DNA of 64,000 nt from Renibacterium sp. (GTDB lineage: Bacteria > Actinomycetota > Actinomycetes > Actinomycetales > Micrococcaceae), in NCBI GenBank assembly GCA_017419405.1, contig JAFOLH010000001.1, forward strand, positions 310,001 through 374,000, in the 5' to 3' direction. The notes under the pieces were generated by a model that was not told the DNA's origin, made no database searches, and saw only the letters and a program-made list of their open reading frames with translations. This document shows, piece by piece, positions 33,714 through 42,674 of the stretch. Position numbers and translations under genes: made by a program. Numbering within the stretch: position 1 is the stretch's first letter; each line of letters opens with the position of its first letter.

Positions 33714-34781
33714 TCAGCCGGCCGGGACCTTGTCCACGAATTGCGTGGTGTAGGTTTTGGACATGTCGATCGAGCCGCCCTTGCCTTTGAGGTCCGCGGC
33801 GTAGGTATCCAGGATCCGCAACACGTTTTTGGCTCCTTCCGGATCCATTTTTCCGTCTTGGTTGAAGATGCCCTTTGAATCGTTGACCGATTTTTCGTAG
33901 AGTTCCTTGCCTGCAGCGGCGTAATCCGCAGGCATTTTCGCAGCGATCGTCGCAGCGTCATTGGCATTGATGTAGCGCAGCGTCTTGACCAGGGCATTGG
34001 CGAGTTTCTGCACGGTCTCCGGGTTCTTCTGGACGTAGTCGCAGCTCATGTAGAGCGAAGACGCCGGGTAGAGCCCGCCGAGCGCGGCCTTGGTGCCTTC
34101 CGCGGTGCGCATTTCCACCAGTACTTTGCCTTCGCCGCTGCTTTCCAGCTGGGCGATCGTGGGGTCGGTGGTCATCCCGGCATCGATGCTGCCCTGCTGC
34201 AACTGCGCGATGAACGTGGGTCCGGCGCCGACTTTGACCGGAGTGTAGTTCTGCACCCCGGCCTGGCCGGCCAGCGCCTGGGTCAGGAAGTCGGTGGACG
34301 AGCCGAAGGAGGTCATCCCGAGGTTTTTGCCTTCCAGGTCCTTCATGGATTGGTAAGCGGCCGCGTTCTTGGTGGAAATCACCTCCGCTTCGCCGGGGAT
34401 GTTGGCGAATTGCACCACGGATTGGATGCACTGCCCTTTCGGCTGGACCATGATCGTGTGGTCGTAGAAACCGACCGCGCCGTTGACCTGCCCGGCGAGC
34501 ACCGCATTGGTGGAGTTCGCCCCGGACTGCTCCTCGAGCAGCGTGACGTTGAGCCCCTCGTCTTTGAAGTAGCCGAGCTGTTCGGTCAGCTTGGCCGGCA
34601 GGTAGATCACCTTGTTCAAGCCGCCGACCATGATCGAGACTTCTGGGCTGTTGCCGCTCCCGCCGGCATTCCCGCCGCAGGCGGCGGTGCTGAACAAGAC
34701 TGCTGCAGCGATCAGAGCGGCACCGGCCAGTTTCAGCCGACGGCCGGTTCGTGCAGCACGGTAGAGTTTGCGGATTTCCAT
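33714..34781 (-). CDS. ABC transporter substrate-binding lipoprotein (NMT1/SsuA-like)
   Basis: A 355-residue lipoprotein that would deliver substrate to the membrane permease encoded just upstream. The signal peptide ends in the lipobox FSTAAC at about residue 35. The mature part has the SsuA/TauA/NMT1 fold: IMVGGLNKVIYLPAKLTEQLGYFKDEGL at the first lobe, and GMTSFGSSTDFLTQAL, the region that usually contacts the ligand. Relatives bind sulfonates, nitrate, pyrimidine precursors or aromatic acids; the ligand here is unknown. The start codon overlaps the permease stop (TGATG), so it is the last gene of the ATPase-permease-SBP operon. AAGGA lies 7 bases upstream. Confidence 0.88.
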   Translation of the reverse strand: MEIRKLYRAARTGRRLKLAGAALIAAAVLFSTAACGGNAGGSGNSPEVSIMVGGLNKVIYLPAKLTEQLGYFKDEGLNVTLLEEQSGANSTNAVLAGQVNGAVGFYDHTIMVQPKGQCIQSVVQFANIPGEAEVISTKNAAAYQSMKDLEGKNLGMTSFGSSTDFLTQALAGQAGVQNYTPVKVGAGPTFIAQLQQGSIDAGMTTDPTIAQLESSGEGKVLVEMRTAEGTKAALGGLYPASSLYMSCDYVQKNPETVQKLANALVKTLRYINANDAATIAAKMPADYAAAGKELYEKSVNDSKGIFNQDGKMDPEGAKNVLRILDTYAADLKGKGGSIDMSKTYTTQFVDKVPAG

Positions 34782-35662
34782 CAGAGTCCTTTCGTGTGGG
34801 AACCGGATTGCGACGGTTTCCATTTCAGAAGTTTGTTTTCCGCCACCGTGAGGATCCACTCGGCGAGCAGTGCGATCACCGTGACGATGATCATGCCGGC
34901 GAAGATCCCGGCGGTGTCGAAGGAGCCTTGCGACTGGTTGATCAGCAGCCCCATGCCGCGCTTCGCGCCGGCGTATTCGCCGACGATCGCGCCGATCAAC
35001 GCGAAGCCGAAGGCGGTGTGCATGGAAGAAAGGATCCAGCTCGTGGCGCTCGGCAGCACGATCGAGGTGAGCACTTTGCGTTTGCTCGCGCCGAGGATCC
35101 TGGCGTTGTTGATCACGTTCTGGTCGACTTCCCGGGCACCGGTGAAAGCGTTGAAGAAGATCACGAAGAAGACCAGCACGAAGACCGTGGCGACTTTGGA
35201 GTTGATTCCGCTGCCGAACCAGATGATGAACAAGGCGGCAAGCACGATCCGGGGGATCGCATTGGATGCTTTGATGAACGGGGCCAGGACTTCGGCCAGG
35301 AACCGGTTCCGGCCCAAGAACACGCCGACGACGATGCCGGTGATGGTGCCGAGGATGAAGCCCAGCACCGCTGCGGAAACCGTGTAGCCGATGTTCTCCC
35401 AGATGCTGCCCACCGGGGTGCCGACGGTGAACCACTGGACCAGCCGTTCCCAGATCAAGGAGGGCCGGGAGATGAAAAAGGTCCCGCTGAGCCCGACGAT
35501 GTTGGCGGTGATCTCCCAGCTGCCCAACCAGATCGCGACCAGGGCGGCGCGGAGCCCCCAGATCCGCAGCCTGGTGTTCCGGGCATTGGCCCGGACCCGG
35601 TTCATCAGGTCCTGCTCGGTTTCCTGAGCGAGCACCGGTGGGCGCGTGATGATGCTTGTCAT
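34781..35662 (-). CDS. ABC transporter permease (SsuC/TauC-like)
   Basis: A 293-residue inner-membrane permease with about six helices. The BPD_transp_1 domain covers about residues 90-280, with the EAA-loop region around VINNARILGASKRKVLTSIVLPSATSW, which contacts the ATPase. It pairs with the ATP-binding protein encoded 17 bases upstream and the binding lipoprotein downstream. The ATG at 35660-35662 has GGAGG 8 bases upstream; a longer frame to 35941 is excluded because it would lie inside the ATPase gene. Confidence 0.9.
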   Translation of the reverse strand: MTSIITRPPVLAQETEQDLMNRVRANARNTRLRIWGLRAALVAIWLGSWEITANIVGLSGTFFISRPSLIWERLVQWFTVGTPVGSIWENIGYTVSAAVLGFILGTITGIVVGVFLGRNRFLAEVLAPFIKASNAIPRIVLAALFIIWFGSGINSKVATVFVLVFFVIFFNAFTGAREVDQNVINNARILGASKRKVLTSIVLPSATSWILSSMHTAFGFALIGAIVGEYAGAKRGMGLLINQSQGSFDTAGIFAGMIIVTVIALLAEWILTVAENKLLKWKPSQSGSHTKGL

Positions 35663-35679
35663 GGTTTGATCCTCCGCGC

Positions 35680-36495
35680 TCAACCGGCGACCGCGACGGC
35701 GGCGCGGGCGACTTCGACTTCTTCGCGCAGGCTGTCCCAGACCTGGCGGTAGATGTCCAGGAATTCCGGAGTCAGCCGGATCTCTTCGACATCCCTGGGC
35801 CGGGGCAGATCGACCGCGAAGTCGGCCTTGATCGAGGCCGGGCTCGCGGTCATCACCACGACGCGATCGGCCAGCACGATGGATTCCTCCAAGTCGTGGG
35901 TCACGAAGATCACCGCGGAATCGGACTCGGCCTCGGACCACAGCCGCAGCAGTTCGGCTTGCATCAGCTGCCGGGTCTGCACGTCGAGGGCGCTGAACGG
36001 CTCATCCATCAAGATGATTTCCGGGTTGTTGACCAGGGTTTGCGCCAACGCCACGCGTTTGCGCATGCCGCCGGAGAGCTGGTGCGGATAATAGCCTTCG
36101 AACTTGGCCAGACCCACCCGTTGTACCCAATCCCTGGCGTTTTCCCGGGCTTCGGCTTTGCCGATGCCGCGATAGCGCGGCCCGGAGGCCACATTGTCGA
36201 GGACCGTGAGCCAGGGCAGGGTGGCGTCGGTCTGGAACATGTATCCGATGCCTTCCGGGATCCCTTCGACGACTTGGTCGCGGACCCGGGTTTCGCCTTC
36301 GGAAGCCGGTTGCAGGCCGGAGATCAAGGAGAGCGCGGTCGACTTCCCGCAGCCGGTGGGGCCGACCAGGGCGACGAACTCGCCGGGCTCGACGCGCAGA
36401 TTCACCTCGCGGATCGCAGTGTGGATGCCACCGCCGGTTTTGGGGAAACGTTTGGTGGCGTTCCGCAGTTCGATCAATGGAGTACTCATGGACAT
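35680..36495 (-). CDS. ABC transporter ATP-binding protein (SsuB/TauB-like)
   Basis: A 271-residue nucleotide-binding subunit powering the importer. Walker A is GPTGCGKST (about residues 45-53), followed by a Q-loop (GYMFQTDATLPW), the signature LSGGMRKRVALA, Walker B IILMDEPFSALD and the H-loop His in FVTHDLEE. It is the promoter-proximal gene of the operon. The region upstream is divergent from a two-component system, whose genes may control it. Confidence 0.93.
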   Translation of the reverse strand: MSMSTPLIELRNATKRFPKTGGGIHTAIREVNLRVEPGEFVALVGPTGCGKSTALSLISGLQPASEGETRVRDQVVEGIPEGIGYMFQTDATLPWLTVLDNVASGPRYRGIGKAEARENARDWVQRVGLAKFEGYYPHQLSGGMRKRVALAQTLVNNPEIILMDEPFSALDVQTRQLMQAELLRLWSEAESDSAVIFVTHDLEESIVLADRVVVMTASPASIKADFAVDLPRPRDVEEIRLTPEFLDIYRQVWDSLREEVEVARAAVAVAG

Positions 36496-36784
36496 CTTTG
36501 TCCTTTCGTTCAGTTTTCTTTCAGAAATGTGTGCTGAGTCACATGCAAAGCTGAGATGAGCCTAGGCCGCGGATGCGGTCCGGCAATGGTTGTGTGCGCA
36601 AATCCGGATTCTGCTCATTACGCGCTTTGATCCGCTTGTGCGCGAGCAGATCGTCAGGGTCCGGTATTGCGCATACTATTGGCGCAGAAAACTTTCCGGG
36701 ATCGACTGCGGTGCAAAGGGGCATGGAGTGGGTATTCTCGATGCCTTCGCCCGGCGGCGGCGCAGCGTGCCGAAACCGGGTGGG
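36496..36784. other. divergent promoter region between the ABC operon and the sensor kinase
   Basis: A 289-base region. On the plus strand a promoter candidate is TCGTCA (36651-36656), a 17-base spacer and TACTAT (36674-36679), placing the kinase transcript start near 36686, about 100 bases before its ATG. The ABC operon promoter must lie in the AT-richer 36496-36545 part, but I cannot fix it. There is no obvious riboswitch. Confidence 0.45.
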
Positions 36785-38425
36785 ATGAGCTTTTCCAGCC
36801 GATTGTTGATCCAACAGATTGCGATCATCTTGTTGATCATGCTGCTCTCCAGCGGCATCTACGGGTGGTTGACGTACCAGCGACTGGTCGCCGAAGTCGG
36901 TGCCAAAACCTTGGCTGTGGCGCAGAGCCTGGCCGAAGACGAGGACCTGAAGCGGATTCTGGATGCCGACCGGACACCGCCGGATCCGAGTACCCTGCCG
37001 GCCGGTCCGGTGCAGGCCCATGCCGAAGTAGTCCGGGCCCGGATCGATGCGCTTTTCGTGGTGGTCACCGATCGCAATGGGATCAGGCTGGCGCATCCGG
37101 ATCCGTCCCGGTTGGGCGAGATGGTCAGCACCGACCCCAGCGCCGCGTTGAGCGGCGAGGAGGTCACGGTCCAGGAGGTCGGCACGCTCGGTCCGTCGGT
37201 GCGGTCCAAGGTTCCGGTGTATGCCGCGGACCGGGAGATCGTCGGTGAAGTCAGCGTCGGATATTCGACCACGGACATCCTCGACGCGATGTGGCTTTCG
37301 GTGGGTCCGATCGTCGCGGTCGCCGGTTTCGCGGTGCTGCTCGGCGCCGGCGGCTCGGCGTTGTTGATGCGGCGGTTGCGCAAGGTGACGTTGGGCCTGC
37401 AACCGGAAGAGATCGGCGAATTGGTGAAAGACCAGGAAGTGGTGCTCTACGGGGTCGACGAAGGAGTGATCGGGGTATCCGCGGACCGCAGGCTGACCAT
37501 TTGCAATGACAAAGCCAAGCGGTTGCTGAACCTTCCGGAGGCGGCGGGCCAACCGTTGGCCGAATTGGATTTCCCGCCGGCGATGCTGGCGCTTCTGGAA
37601 CAGGAATCCGGCCAGGAGAGCGCTCAGATGCTGGTCGGCGCCACCGTGCTGATCGTGTCGGTCCGCAAGGTGGTCCATTCCGGGCAGGATCTGGGCTGGG
37701 TGGTGATGGTTCGCGACCGAACGGACGTCCAGGAACTGAGCCGGCAATTGGATGCGGTGGGGACGCTGAGCCAGGCCTTGCGCGCGCAACGGCACGAATT
37801 CGCGAACCGCCTGCATGCGGTGTCCGGCCTGTTGGACATCGGGCAGCCGGCCGAAGCTTCCGCCTACTTGCGCCGGACCTTGGAAACCGGCCCGTTGAAG
37901 TATCCTTTGGAAAACGGGGGGTTGCTCACGGACACCTTCCTACTGGCCTTCTTGGGTGCCAAAAGCACCCAGTCCGCCGAGCGCGGCGTCAATTTGAGGC
38001 TGGGGCAGAACACCTTGCTGCACAGCCCGTTGGCGGACGCCCAGGACGTCACCACGGTCCTGGGAAATCTGGTGGACAATGCGATCACGGCAGCGGTGCA
38101 GGGCACCTCGCCGGACCGCTGGGTGGAGGTCGAGTTGCTCAGCGACCGCGGCACCTTGCACCTGACGGTCTCCGACTCCGGCGACGGGATTCCGGAACAG
38201 CTGCGCGGCAGCCTGTTCGAAGAGGGGATTTCCAGCGCTGGTGCCGGCTACTCCGCCGGCCGGGGCGAGGGCATCGGTCTGGGCTTGGCCAGGCAATTGG
38301 CACGGCTGGGCGGCGGTGAATTGCGGTTGCTTTCCGCCGGGACACCCGGTGGTCCGGGCGCGGTTTTCGTTGCCCGGATGGAACGGGTTTTGGAGGAGAC
38401 AATCATGGGGGGCCAGGTTGACTGA
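36785..38425 (+). CDS. sensor histidine kinase (CitA/DcuS family)
   Basis: A 546-residue membrane sensor. TM1 is at about 7-28, an extracytoplasmic PDC/PAS sensor domain (about 30-170, with VVVTDRNGIRLAHPDPSRLG) follows, TM2 is near 175-197, a cytoplasmic PAS lies at about 215-325, then the SPOB-like dimerisation helix with the phospho-accepting His337 in QRHEFANRLHAVSGLLD, and an HATPase domain with VDNAITAA and GEGIGLGLARQL. The family senses C4-dicarboxylates or citrate. The ATG at 36785 follows GGGTGGG. The stop overlaps the response regulator start. An unusual feature is its divergence from an NMT1-type ABC importer. Confidence 0.9.
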   Translation: MSFSSRLLIQQIAIILLIMLLSSGIYGWLTYQRLVAEVGAKTLAVAQSLAEDEDLKRILDADRTPPDPSTLPAGPVQAHAEVVRARIDALFVVVTDRNGIRLAHPDPSRLGEMVSTDPSAALSGEEVTVQEVGTLGPSVRSKVPVYAADREIVGEVSVGYSTTDILDAMWLSVGPIVAVAGFAVLLGAGGSALLMRRLRKVTLGLQPEEIGELVKDQEVVLYGVDEGVIGVSADRRLTICNDKAKRLLNLPEAAGQPLAELDFPPAMLALLEQESGQESAQMLVGATVLIVSVRKVVHSGQDLGWVVMVRDRTDVQELSRQLDAVGTLSQALRAQRHEFANRLHAVSGLLDIGQPAEASAYLRRTLETGPLKYPLENGGLLTDTFLLAFLGAKSTQSAERGVNLRLGQNTLLHSPLADAQDVTTVLGNLVDNAITAAVQGTSPDRWVEVELLSDRGTLHLTVSDSGDGIPEQLRGSLFEEGISSAGAGYSAGRGEGIGLGLARQLARLGGGELRLLSAGTPGGPGAVFVARMERVLEETIMGGQVD

Positions 38426-39077
38426 GGATTTTCGGGTATTGATCGTCGACGACGATTTCCATGTGGCGCGGCTGCACTATGCCTACGTCGAGGCGACGCC
38501 GGGGTTCATCGCGCTCGAACCGGTGGGCGGCGGCGAGGCAGCCCTGCGGGCGGTGGCCTCGTTGCGTCCGGACTTGGTGCTGATCGATGTGTATTTGCCG
38601 GATTGGAACGGCTTGGATGTGCTACGGAATCTCGACGTGGACGCGATGGTGCTGAGCGCGGCGAGCGATTCCGACTCGGTGCACAAGGCGATCCGGCGCG
38701 GTGCCCTGGGCTACCTGATCAAGCCCTTCGGTGCTGACGTGCTGACTGCCAAGTTGCGCGGATACGCGCGTTACCGGCGGTTGCTCAGCGCCGTCGGCAG
38801 CATCGACCAGGAAGGTCTGGAGCGGGCGTTGCGGCAACTGCATCCGGTGGACAGCGCGGCCAAACCGCGTTCGGTGACCGAGCAGGCAGTCGTCGGCTCG
38901 CTGGAGCGGGCCGGTGCGCTCAAGCGCACCGCAGCGGAGGTGGCGTCCGACGTCGGCATCTCCCGGGCTACGGCGCAACGTTACCTCTCCGCCCTCGTCG
39001 AGGACGGCGCCGTCGAAGTCTCGTTGCGCTACGGAACCGCGGGGCGGCCGGAACACCAATACTCCGCCCGGCCTTAA
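38418..39077 (+). CDS. response regulator (CitB/DcuR family)
   Basis: A 219-residue DNA-binding regulator partnered with the preceding kinase. The receiver domain (about 4-125) has the acidic cluster VDDD at 10-13, phospho-acceptor Asp57 in LVLIDVYLPDWNG and Lys in YLIKPF. The C-terminal part is a winged or helix-turn-helix domain (AAEVASDVGISRATAQRYLSALVEDGAVEV) as in CitB/DcuR regulators. TTG 38418 is taken as start because it overlaps the kinase stop by 8 bases and GGGGGG precedes it. Likely targets include the divergent ABC operon. A long hairpin follows. Confidence 0.88.
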   Translation: MTEDFRVLIVDDDFHVARLHYAYVEATPGFIALEPVGGGEAALRAVASLRPDLVLIDVYLPDWNGLDVLRNLDVDAMVLSAASDSDSVHKAIRRGALGYLIKPFGADVLTAKLRGYARYRRLLSAVGSIDQEGLERALRQLHPVDSAAKPRSVTEQAVVGSLERAGALKRTAAEVASDVGISRATAQRYLSALVEDGAVEVSLRYGTAGRPEHQYSARP

Positions 39078-39084
39078 AACGGAC

Positions 39085-39139
39085 GAGCGTTGACTTATGG
39101 CTGGTATCAGAAGCCCAAACCAGCCATAAGTCAACGCTC
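39085..39139. terminator. 21-bp perfect hairpin between the response regulator and fadB
   Basis: Arms 39085-39105 and 39119-39139 are exact complements (left arm starts GAGCGTTGACTTATGGC) with a 13-base loop, in the 73-base gap between convergent genes. The stem is unusually AT-mixed for this genome and lacks a U tract; it serves as a bidirectional terminator or may be a dispersed extragenic palindrome. Confidence 0.7.
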
Positions 39140-39150
39140 ATCGCGGGGGA

Positions 39151-41313
39151 CTAGGCCCGGGAAGCGACTCCCGGAGCGTGGAACCGCTTGCCGTTGACCC
39201 GTTCCGAAGCCCCGACCCGATCCAGGTACGGCGTGATGCCGCCCAAGTACATCGGCCAACCGGCGCCGAGGATCATGCACAGGTCGATGTCCTCGGCCGC
39301 TGCGACGACGCCCTCATCGAGCATCAAGCCGATTTCCTCGGCCAAGGCGTCCTGGGTGCGGGTGAGCAGTTCTTCGCCGCTGATTGGAGTGTCGCCGAAT
39401 TCGAGCAGGTCCAGGGTCTCCTGCGGGACGAACGGCTTGCCGTCCTCGCCGATTTCCCAGATGCCTTTCTTGCCGGCATCGATCAGCCGCTGTTGGTTCT
39501 GCGAGACCCAGAAACGGTCGCCGAAGGCAGCGTGCAGCGATTCCGAAACATGCAGCGCCACCGGCACGCCGACCATCGAGAGCAAGCTGAACGGAGTCAT
39601 CGGCAAGCCCATCGGACGCAATGCGGTGTCCGCGGTTTTCGCGTCGGTGCCTTGGTCGAAGGCTTTGGCGATCTCGCCCATCAGGCGCAACAGGATCCGG
39701 TTGACCACGAAGGCTGCGGCATCCTTGACCAGCACGGCATTCTTTTTCAACGCTTTGGCGGTCTGGAATGCCGTGGCGAGCACTGCGTCGGAAGTTTCCG
39801 GCGCCCGCACGATCTCCAGCAACGGCATGACTGCCACCGGATTGAAGAAATGGAAGCCGACCACGCGTTCCGGATGCTTGAGCCCTTCGGCCATCGCGGT
39901 CACCGAAAGCGAAGAGGTGTTCGTCGCCAGGATGCAGTCTTCCGAGATGATCTCTTCGAGTTCCGCGAAGACGTCCTTTTTGACCTGCAGCTCTTCGAAG
40001 ACCGCCTCGATCACGAAGTCGGCGTCGGCGAAGGCCTGCTTCGACACCGAACCGGTGACCAGGGCCTTGGTCCGGTTGGCCGCATCCGGCGAAATCCGCT
40101 TCTTGGCCAGCAGCTTGTCCACTTCGCCGTGCACGTAGGCCACGCCTTTGTCCACGCGGGCCTGATCGATGTCGGTCATCACCACCGGCACCTTGAGCTG
40201 CCGCGCGAACAGCAGCGAGAACTGTCCCGCCATCAGTCCGGCGCCCACCACGCCGACCTTGGTCACCGGCTTGGCCAGCGATTTGTCCGGTGCCCCGGCG
40301 GGCCGCTTGGCCCGTTTCTGCACCAGGTCGAGGAAGGCGTACACCGTGGCCCGGAATTCGTCGGTCTGCATCAGATCGGCCAACGCGTCGTCCTCCGCGG
40401 CGAAGGACTCCTCCTTGCTCCAGGTCTTGCCCTTTTCGAACAATTCGATGAGCCGCAACGGCGCCGGAGCGGCGTTCGAGGTCTTGGCCTTGACGATCGC
40501 TTTGGCCTTGGCGACCGCGGCATCCCAGGCTGCCGACTGGGCTTCGGTCAACGGATCCGAAACCGCGTTCGGCCGCTGCACGGTGATTTCGCCGGAGATG
40601 ACCTTGGCCGCCCAGGCGATGGACTGCTCGAGGAAATCAGCGGGTTCGAACAACGCATCGGCGATGCCGAGGCGGTAGGCCTGCGGCCCGGAGGTCGTGC
40701 GGTTGTTGTTCAAGGCGTTTTCCACCATCACGGTAACCGCGTTCTCCGGACCGATCAGCCGCGGCAGCAAGTAAACGCCGCCCCATCCTGGAACGAGACC
40801 GAGGAAGGCCTCGGGCAAAGCGAGTGCGCCGGCTCCCGTGGATACCGTGCGGTAATTGGCGTTGAGCGCGATTTCCAGACCGCCGCCGAGCGCCAGTCCA
40901 TTGATGAAGACGAAACTGGGCACCCCCAGCTCGTTCAGGGTCCGGTAAACCTCATGGCCCAGCTGCGCCATCCATTTGCCCTGTTCGCGTTCGCCGAGCG
41001 AGCCGACCGCGGAAAGATCCGCACCGGCCACCAGGAAATAAGGCTTCCCGGTCACGCCGACGCCGACGATCTCGCCCCGGGCGGCCCGTTCGCGCTGTGC
41101 TTCGAGCAGGGTGCCCAATTCCACCAAGGTGTTCGGTCCCAGCGTGGTAGGGCGCTGGTGGTCCAGACCGTTGTCCAAGGTGATCAGGGCGAAGGTGCTG
41201 CCATCGGGCAGTGCCACGTCGCGGAGATAAGAGTGCGTCACGACCTCGTTCGGGAACAATTCCGCGAGCTTGTTGAATTGCTCGCCAATGGTTTGCTCGG
41301 GGGTGTTGTTCAT
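39151..41313 (-). CDS. fadB: fatty acid beta-oxidation protein: enoyl-CoA hydratase/3-hydroxyacyl-CoA dehydrogenase
   Basis: A 720-residue bifunctional enzyme. The N-terminal crotonase domain (about 15-250) has the oxyanion-hole segments LVAGADLSAVG and INGLALGGGLEIAL and adds water to enoyl-CoA. The 3-hydroxyacyl-CoA dehydrogenase part (about 330-700) has the NAD-binding VGVVGAGLMAGQF and the HFFNPVAVMPLLEIV motif with the catalytic His. ATG 41311-41313 shares bases with the fadA stop (ATGA), so it is the second gene of fadAB; longer upstream frames are rejected. Product: 3-ketoacyl-CoA for the thiolase. Confidence 0.95.
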   Translation of the reverse strand: MNNTPEQTIGEQFNKLAELFPNEVVTHSYLRDVALPDGSTFALITLDNGLDHQRPTTLGPNTLVELGTLLEAQRERAARGEIVGVGVTGKPYFLVAGADLSAVGSLGEREQGKWMAQLGHEVYRTLNELGVPSFVFINGLALGGGLEIALNANYRTVSTGAGALALPEAFLGLVPGWGGVYLLPRLIGPENAVTVMVENALNNNRTTSGPQAYRLGIADALFEPADFLEQSIAWAAKVISGEITVQRPNAVSDPLTEAQSAAWDAAVAKAKAIVKAKTSNAAPAPLRLIELFEKGKTWSKEESFAAEDDALADLMQTDEFRATVYAFLDLVQKRAKRPAGAPDKSLAKPVTKVGVVGAGLMAGQFSLLFARQLKVPVVMTDIDQARVDKGVAYVHGEVDKLLAKKRISPDAANRTKALVTGSVSKQAFADADFVIEAVFEELQVKKDVFAELEEIISEDCILATNTSSLSVTAMAEGLKHPERVVGFHFFNPVAVMPLLEIVRAPETSDAVLATAFQTAKALKKNAVLVKDAAAFVVNRILLRLMGEIAKAFDQGTDAKTADTALRPMGLPMTPFSLLSMVGVPVALHVSESLHAAFGDRFWVSQNQQRLIDAGKKGIWEIGEDGKPFVPQETLDLLEFGDTPISGEELLTRTQDALAEEIGLMLDEGVVAAAEDIDLCMILGAGWPMYLGGITPYLDRVGASERVNGKRFHAPGVASRA

Positions 41314-42566
41314 GCTGCGGCTCCTTCGTCCTGCTGACCGGCGAAATGCGGGTTTTCCCAGATCACGGTCGCGCCCATGCCCAGGCCGATGCACATCGTG
41401 GTGATGCCGTACTGGACCGAATGGTCTTCTTCGAACTGCCGGGCCAACTGGTTCATCAAGCGGACGCCGGACGAGGCCAGCGGGTGGCCTACCGCAATCG
41501 CTCCGCCATAACGGTTGACCCGGGGGTCGTCGTCGGCGATGCCGAAGTAGTCCAAGAATGACAGGACTTGGACGGCAAACGCCTCATTGATCTCGAACAG
41601 GCCGATGTCTTCGATACTGAGTCCGGCATTTTTGAGCGCCTTTTCAGTGGCCGGAACCGGTCCGATGCCCATGACTTCGGGTTCGACGCCGGCAAATCCG
41701 TAGCTGACAAGTTTCATCTTGACCGGAAGTCCGAGCTCCTCGGCTGCTTCGGCCGAGGCCAGGATCGCGGCGGTGGCGCCGTCGTTCAATCCGGCGGCGT
41801 TGCCCGCAGTGACCCGGCCGTGCGGGCGGAACGGGGTGCGCAGCCCGGCGAGGTCTTCCATCGTGGTTCCGGGCCGCGGCGGTTCGTCCGCGGTGTTGAG
41901 CTGCCAGCTGTGGCCGGGGTTCGCTTCAGTAGCGCCGGCCTCGGCTTTGAACGCCGCGACCGGCACCAGATCCGGCTGGATCTGGCCTTTTTCGTAGGCT
42001 GCGGCGAGCTTATTCTGCGAATTGACCGCATAGCGGTCGGTGCGCTCCTTGGTGATCGCCGGGAACCGGTCGTGCAGGTTTTCCGCGGTATTGCCCATGT
42101 TCAGCGCAGCGGGATCGACCAGGCGTTCGGACATGAAGCGCGGGTTCGGGTCGGCGCCGGAGCCCATCGGATGGTGCCCCATGTGCTCGACGCCGCCGGC
42201 GATCACCACATCGTAGGCGCCGAAGCCGATGCCCGAGGCCGTGGTGGTCACGGCGGTCATCGCGCCGGCGCACATCCGGTCGATCGCGAAGCCGGGAACC
42301 GACTTCGGCAGGCCGGCCAGCAGTGCGGCGGTGCGCCCGATGGTGAGGCCTTGGTCCCCGGTTTGCGTCGTCGCCGCGATCGCCACGTCATCGATGCGTT
42401 CCGGCGGCAACGAAGGGTTGCGGCGCATGAGGTCGCGGATGCATTTGACCACCAGATCGTCGGCCCGGACGTTGGCATAAATGCCCTTTTCGCCGGCCTT
42501 TCCGAAGGGGGTCCGCACGCCGTCGACGAAGACTACTTCACGGACTTGCCGTGGCTTTGGGCTCAC
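41310..42566 (-). CDS. fadA: acetyl-CoA C-acyltransferase (3-ketoacyl-CoA thiolase)
   Basis: A 418-residue thiolase that cleaves 3-ketoacyl-CoA with CoA. The nucleophilic Cys99 is in AIDRMCAGAM, the catalytic His in VGHPLASSGVRL and the second Cys in TMCIGLGMG. ENLHDRFPAITKERTD and VTAGNAAGLNDGA are family landmarks. The GTG at 42564-42566 is chosen because GAGGAG lies 6-7 bases upstream. It is first in the fadA-fadB operon and preceded by a promoter covered by a perfect inverted repeat (42632-42663), which implies repression by a dimeric, probably TetR-type regulator. Confidence 0.95.
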   Translation of the reverse strand: MSPKPRQVREVVFVDGVRTPFGKAGEKGIYANVRADDLVVKCIRDLMRRNPSLPPERIDDVAIAATTQTGDQGLTIGRTAALLAGLPKSVPGFAIDRMCAGAMTAVTTTASGIGFGAYDVVIAGGVEHMGHHPMGSGADPNPRFMSERLVDPAALNMGNTAENLHDRFPAITKERTDRYAVNSQNKLAAAYEKGQIQPDLVPVAAFKAEAGATEANPGHSWQLNTADEPPRPGTTMEDLAGLRTPFRPHGRVTAGNAAGLNDGATAAILASAEAAEELGLPVKMKLVSYGFAGVEPEVMGIGPVPATEKALKNAGLSIEDIGLFEINEAFAVQVLSFLDYFGIADDDPRVNRYGGAIAVGHPLASSGVRLMNQLARQFEEDHSVQYGITTMCIGLGMGATVIWENPHFAGQQDEGAAA

Positions 42567-42631
42567 CTGTTGCTCCTCTTGTCGAAAACTCGCAGGAGTT
42601 CGGCGGGGCTCCATTGGCACACCGCTCCACT

Positions 42632-42666
42632 AAGGCTATGTTACTCATTGGTAACATAGCCTTCAA
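42632..42666 (-). promoter_or_regulatory. fadAB promoter with overlapping 13-bp inverted-repeat operator
   Basis: AAGGCTATGTTAC (42632-42644) and its exact complement (42651-42663) are separated by TCATTG. On the minus strand a -35 TTGAAG (42661-42666) and -10 TAACAT (42638-42643) are spaced by exactly 17 bases, so the operator covers the whole promoter. The transcript would start near 42630, about 65 bases before the fadA GTG. Confidence 0.75.
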
Positions 42667-42674
42667 GCGAAACG

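Noticed and set aside
36551..36556. CTGAGA as part of a TPP riboswitch before the two-component genes
   Set aside because: The rest of the thi box (the ACCTGAT arm and flanking stems) is absent.
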